This document shows, piece by piece, positions 60,281 through 64,000 of a stretch of 64,000 nt of DNA. The position numbers were made by a program, and so were the translations under genes. The stretch is from Rhabditoides inermis (Eukaryota > Nematoda > Chromadorea > Rhabditida > Rhabditidae). The notes beneath the pieces were generated by a model, which saw only the letters and a list, made by a program, of their open reading frames with translations, ran no database searches and was not told the origin of the DNA. How positions within the stretch are numbered: position 1 is the first letter of the stretch; the number at the start of each line of letters is the position of its first letter. The stretch lies in assembly GCA_963966185.1 (NCBI GenBank), contig CAWZYM010000149.1, positions 518,729 to 582,728 of the forward strand, written 5' to 3'.

Positions 60281-63200
60281 ATGCCCTCCCCCGCCTCGTC
60301 GCAACAGCTGCGCAGCAACGAGGACACACGTGAGTCGACTCTGAAAACTCATCCTTCGGATCCGTCTAATCTCCCGAATCATTGTGTCACTTATTCGGAT
60401 CTGTTCACGCCGATTGAATTGGACTCAACTTTTCTCATCATACTCTTACTATGATTCTTTCATACGCACGTATCTGTCGACTGGAAGTAGTGGTAGTAAA
60501 AGTGGTCAGATAGGGCCCGAGTCAGAAACTCTGCTAGTAACACGTTGAGACATGGAACCGACATAGTATTCTGTGCTCGAGCATATTTTTGTGATAACTC
60601 TCCTTGCAGTGGTTCTCGTGACGGGCGCGTCTGGCTACGTGGGGTCGCACTGTGTGCGGCAGCTGATCGAAGAGGGGTATCGAGTGCGCGGCACCGTACG
60701 CTCACTCAACAACGCCAAGAAGGTGGGGCAAGTACTGTCTATAGGGATACTGTACTGGCAAGTACTGTACTGGTCTATTGGGATACTGTACTGGCAAATA
60801 CTGTAGTGGTCTAGAGGGATAATGTACTGACAAGTCACTAGTACTGTACTAGTTTATAGGGATATAGATATATCTAGTGTGATGATACATTGGATAGAAC
60901 TATACTATTGTCCGTTCTCTCATTGACGCCAAGAAGGTGATGCAACAGAAGTATTGAGAAAACTCAAATGGCGCGTAGTTTGACTTTGAAGAAACTAATA
61001 CCTGTACTGCTAAGTAATGCACCTGGCTACTATTTTTGGATAGTTGATTCTGCCTGGTTGTCATATCATAATTGAACCGTCAAAATTATAATTTCTTCTA
61101 GGTGGCTCCGGTGAAGGCGCTGGACACGACGGGGAGGCTGGAGCTGGTCGAGGCGGACCTGATGAACGCCGACAAGTGGGCAGAGTGAGTCCCCCCCTCT
61201 CTCTCTCTCTTTCTATCCATCTTCCTTCTCTCCTCTCACTGTCTCGAGTTGTTGATGTACATATCCCCTCCATTCCACCCCCTCTCCCCTTTCTAGTGCC
61301 GTCTCTGGCTGCGACTACGTGCTTCACGTCGCGTCGCCCTTCCCCATCGTCGCCGATGAGGTACAGTTTGAGTTCTTCAATCGGTACTCGTTGGTCTTCT
61401 TTTTCGTCATCATTCGATTTGTGCCCGTCGAACTTTGATTCACCGATTTGAGTGTTTGAAAACGTTAAAACATCAACTGGTCACTGTTTTTGCCATGCTG
61501 TCAGTCGATTTTTGACCGAGTCTGTCTCCCAAAAAAGTTGTCAAGACACGCTTTGAGTCGTGCATCGAGACTGCGATAACGGGCACGCTGAACGTGTTGC
61601 GGGCATGTCAGCAGGTGGACGGGGTCAGGAAGGTCGTGCTCACCTCCAGCTGCGCCGCTGTCAATGGTACGCGTCTCTCTCTCTCCTCTCTCTCCCTTTC
61701 TCCCTCCCTCTCTCTCTCCTCCATCATCCCTGTCACTCCAGAGGGCCACGATCCGTCTCGCGTGTTCGACGAGACGAGCTGGACCGACGTCGACAGCAAA
61801 ATGGTTCATCTTTTTTCAACCTATTTTGTGTGATTGCTGGAGGAATGTAGAATATAGTTCGAGGTACAGCAAGAGGATGCGTGGGTTATGTAGTGGGAAT
61901 CACAGAGATTATGCGGTGGTAGTAGTGATTCCATATCTGTTGTACGAATTGTGAACGGCGTTGCTTACTCACGATCACTCCCAAGAGAAGAGTGCCGACT
62001 GGCTTTTCCTGTAGTGAAAATCTCAGAAGAAATTCACATCCTAATTTCAATTGCTCTCTTTTTATTTTCATTAACTGTGTAGTCACTTCGACAGAGGACA
62101 CACTACCTTTGACTCTTCACCTCCCCCTCCCTCTGCAGGTGGATGCGTACGCCCGCAGCAAGACACTGGCCGAGAAGGCCGCCTGGCAGTTCATCGACGA
62201 CCTGAACGGAATCAACAAGTTGGTGGTGACGTCACTTTGACGTGACGTCATTATTCTCCTTCTCGTTCCCTAGCGAGAGAAAGGCAGTGGAGAGAGAGAA
62301 AGATAGAAAGAGGTCTCCTTCTCGTTCCCTAGCGAGAGGAAGGCAGAGGAGAGAGAGAAAGATAGAAAGAGGGGAGAGAAAGAGAGATATGTAGAGAGAT
62401 GGGGAAGATAAAGAGAGATAAATGAGAGTAGAGAGGGAGAGAGAGAGAGGAGAGAGAGAGTCAGTCCCTTCCAGGTTCACCCTCACTGTCATCAACCCGA
62501 CCCTCGTGCTCGGTCCGCTGCTCATCGACGAGCAGGGATCGTCCATCACGGTACGCGACTATTCGCAGGATTACGCGAATCGCGATTATTCGCTGGAACC
62601 CGCGACTAATCGCCTCTTTTCAGATCATCCGCCGCTTCCTTAACATGGAGATGCCAGCCGTGCCCAAGCTCAACGTCAGTTTTTTTGCACTGTTTTTTAT
62701 ACTTGAAAATTTTCAATGAATGAAATGTGTATCACTTCTAGTTTATAACTTTGATATCCTCTCCCTCCATCCTCCGATATCCTGCTCCTCCAGATCGTTG
62801 CATTAAAGTTGTCTCAATCTTTGAAAACGTGCATGGAATAGTTCGACTGTGATTGCCCCCACCCTCTCCTTCAGATCGCTTGCGTGGACGTGCGTGACGT
62901 GGCTCGTGCTCACGTGGAGGCGATGCGCCGGCCCGAGACAGACGGACAACGCATACTCTGCACCGCACAGAGCAAGTGGTACGGGCTGGTTTACACTTTC
63001 TTATCTGTTAATAACGATAGTAGAGTAGCTCCAGCAGAGCAAGTGGTAAGATGTATCTGTCAACAGAGCAAGTGGTAAGTGGTTTGCTAGCAGATTGTCA
63101 TGATTGCCAGCATATTGCAAAACAGGGGTTATGGTAGGAGAGTAGAGGTGGTAGGTAGGTAGAGAGTAGGTAGGAGTAGGAGACACAACATCACCGTTTT

Positions 63201-63842
63201 TCTTCCATTTCTTGAAAAGGTTTTGGAAAGTCTGTGTGTTGACAAGCACGTGCACGTTCACATTTTCAGAGATGTTGATTACTGTGGTTTTTCGGGGGCG
63301 ACTCTAGCGTCAGAGAGTGCGTCACAACAGTTGTATTTATATCCTGATAAGCCAAAAGAGAGGGCGCTGCGCGCCCTCTCTCTCATACGAAAGAAAAATG
63401 GTTACATTATGTGATTGAAAAAAAGTTGATTAATTTTCTATTCAGGTTCCGCGATATTGGTTGCGCGCTCGGAAAGGAGTTCCGCAGCCAGGGTGAGTGG
63501 TTGTTGACAGCGTGTTGTCTATGACATCCGTGTTCATCAACCTATTCAAATAATACAAACTACGACCAACGGATTTGCTACATTGTCAGCAAATGATTTC
63601 GGATGACAAAAGTAGCAGTGTATGTTTGATAACGTCACAGGAGATGAACACTATACGATTGCAGGCTACTGGGTTCCGTCGATGACAGTCCCTTACTGGG
63701 TACTGTACATGTACTCGTTTGTCGATTCGCAGGCAGCTGCCGTCCTCAACAGAGTGGGATTCGAGGTCAAGTTCGACAACAGCAAGGTGGGCGGGGAGGG
63801 TGGAAGTGAGAGGGGGAGAAAGTGGAAGTGAGCGAGCGAGCG

Positions 63843-63891
<49 letters not shown>

Positions 63892-64000
63892 GAGAGAGAG
63901 AGGGAGAGAGAGGGAGAGAGAGAGAAAGAGAGAGAGAGAGAATTCTGGCTTCAGGCACGCAAGCTGCTCGGCATGGAGTTCCGCGACATTGATACGAGCA
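60281..64000 (+). CDS. Extended short-chain dehydrogenase/reductase, dihydroflavonol-reductase-like (3' end outside window)
   Basis: Exons 60281-60329, 60610-60722, 61102-61184, 61297-61360, 61558-61666, 61742-61803, 62139-62218, 62475-62550, 62624-62674, 62875-62978, 63446-63492, 63665-63786, 63955-64000+. Every junction phase fits, giving 335 residues, close to full family length. Motifs: nucleotide-binding TGASGYVG at residues 21-28, HVASPFP at about 92-98, GTLNVLRAC at 112-120, VVLTSS with catalytic Ser about 134, catalytic Tyr164 and Lys168 in YARSK, then [11 protein letters not shown]. Members reduce carbonyl groups with NAD(P)H in the cytosol; the substrate here is unknown. I start at ATG 60281 behind a TTTGCAG acceptor (60274); upstream exons may be non-coding. 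Weak sites: donor GTTCAT at 61804, acceptor TTTGAG before 61558, donor GTACGG at 62979. Confidence 0.88.
60731..60862. repeat. Imperfect 36-bp tandem repeat in reductase intron 2
   Basis: Three to four copies of a unit around TACTGTACTGGTCTAT and GGGATACTGTACTGGCAA. The internal GTACTGTAC is self-complementary in part. It immediately follows the exon 2 donor. Confidence 0.8.
61189..61295 (+). repeat. Pyrimidine-rich intron 3 with CT microsatellite
   Basis: CT repeats at 61197-61212 and a C/T-rich run up to the TTTCTAG acceptor. Short intron, 112 nt. Confidence 0.8.
61671..61732 (+). repeat. CT microsatellite in reductase intron 5
   Basis: Almost pure C/T sequence filling most of the 75-nt intron before the CACTCCAG acceptor. 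Confidence 0.85.
62227..62250. promoter_or_regulatory. Two perfect TGACGTCA palindromes in reductase intron 7
   Basis: TGACGTCA at 62227-62234 and 62243-62250, a few bases inside the intron. This is the consensus cAMP-response (CREB/ATF-type bZIP) site. Two exact copies 16 bp apart suggest an intronic regulatory element; function is inferred. Confidence 0.4.
62255..62372. repeat. 59-bp tandem duplication followed by GA-rich tract in intron 7
   Basis: TCTCCTTCTCGTTCCCTAGC starts at 62255 and again at 62314. Each unit contains a short hairpin (CTCG..CGAG) and a GA-rich half. GA-rich sequence continues to about 62460. Confidence 0.8.
63841..63943. repeat. (GA)n microsatellite in reductase intron 12
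   Basis: Long AG/GA tract preceded by GAGC repeats, ending just before AATTCTGGCTTCAG, the acceptor of the last visible exon. Confidence 0.95.

Overview
This is eukaryotic DNA, most likely from a nematode. Introns are spliced GT..AG with short T-rich acceptors (TTTCAG, TTCAG) and can be as small as 47 nt. There is a secreted ShKT-domain protein of a type abundant in nematodes, and its start codon sits directly behind a TTTCTAG acceptor, as expected for a trans-spliced message. The species cannot be named from the sequence alone. No rRNA, tRNA, CRISPR array or prokaryotic operon was seen.

Region 1 (1 to about 55.3 kb, minus strand) is one enormous mucin-like gene, read right to left and running off the left edge. 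It has three long exons: A (55296-37456), B (37335-31951) and C (31849-1). They are separated by two introns of 120 and 101 nt. Both introns split a codon in phase 2 in the same way (CG|G, Arg), so the reading frame carries through all three. The exons encode about 18,000 residues of Ser/Thr-rich tandem repeats (64-71% Ser+Thr in the units I counted). Exon A has 42/46-residue units. Exon B and the right part of exon C have 28/32-residue units. The left 13.3 kb has about 260 copies of a 17-residue (51 bp) unit. A short Lys-rich linker separates the last two arrays. Large recent segmental duplications are nested inside every array. Nine single-base indels are confined to 17.8-19.9 kb and break an otherwise intact frame.

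Region 2 (55.3-57.0 kb) holds no gene I can prove. It may contain 5' exons of the giant gene, and it has one of two diverged copies of a small inverted-repeat element. The second copy overlaps the 3' exon of the next gene.

Region 3 (57.0-59.2 kb, minus strand) is a complete eight-exon gene for a secreted protein of about 388 residues. It has a signal peptide, three six-cysteine ShKT domains, a Thr-rich stretch and a Pro/Met/Gly-rich tail. It ends about 1.7 kb upstream of the giant mucin exon on the same strand. Both products are predicted to be secreted and Thr-rich, so both may belong to an extracellular coat or cuticle-associated matrix; this is inference.

Region 4 (59.2-64.0 kb) starts with a roughly 1 kb divergent upstream region. 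It is followed by a plus-strand gene of 13 exons for an extended short-chain dehydrogenase/reductase of the dihydroflavonol-4-reductase/cinnamoyl-CoA-reductase-like group. It has the TGASGYVG nucleotide-binding motif and the YARSK catalytic motif. It is complete except for the extreme C-terminus, which lies beyond the window. Its introns are rich in CT/GA microsatellites and small tandem duplications.
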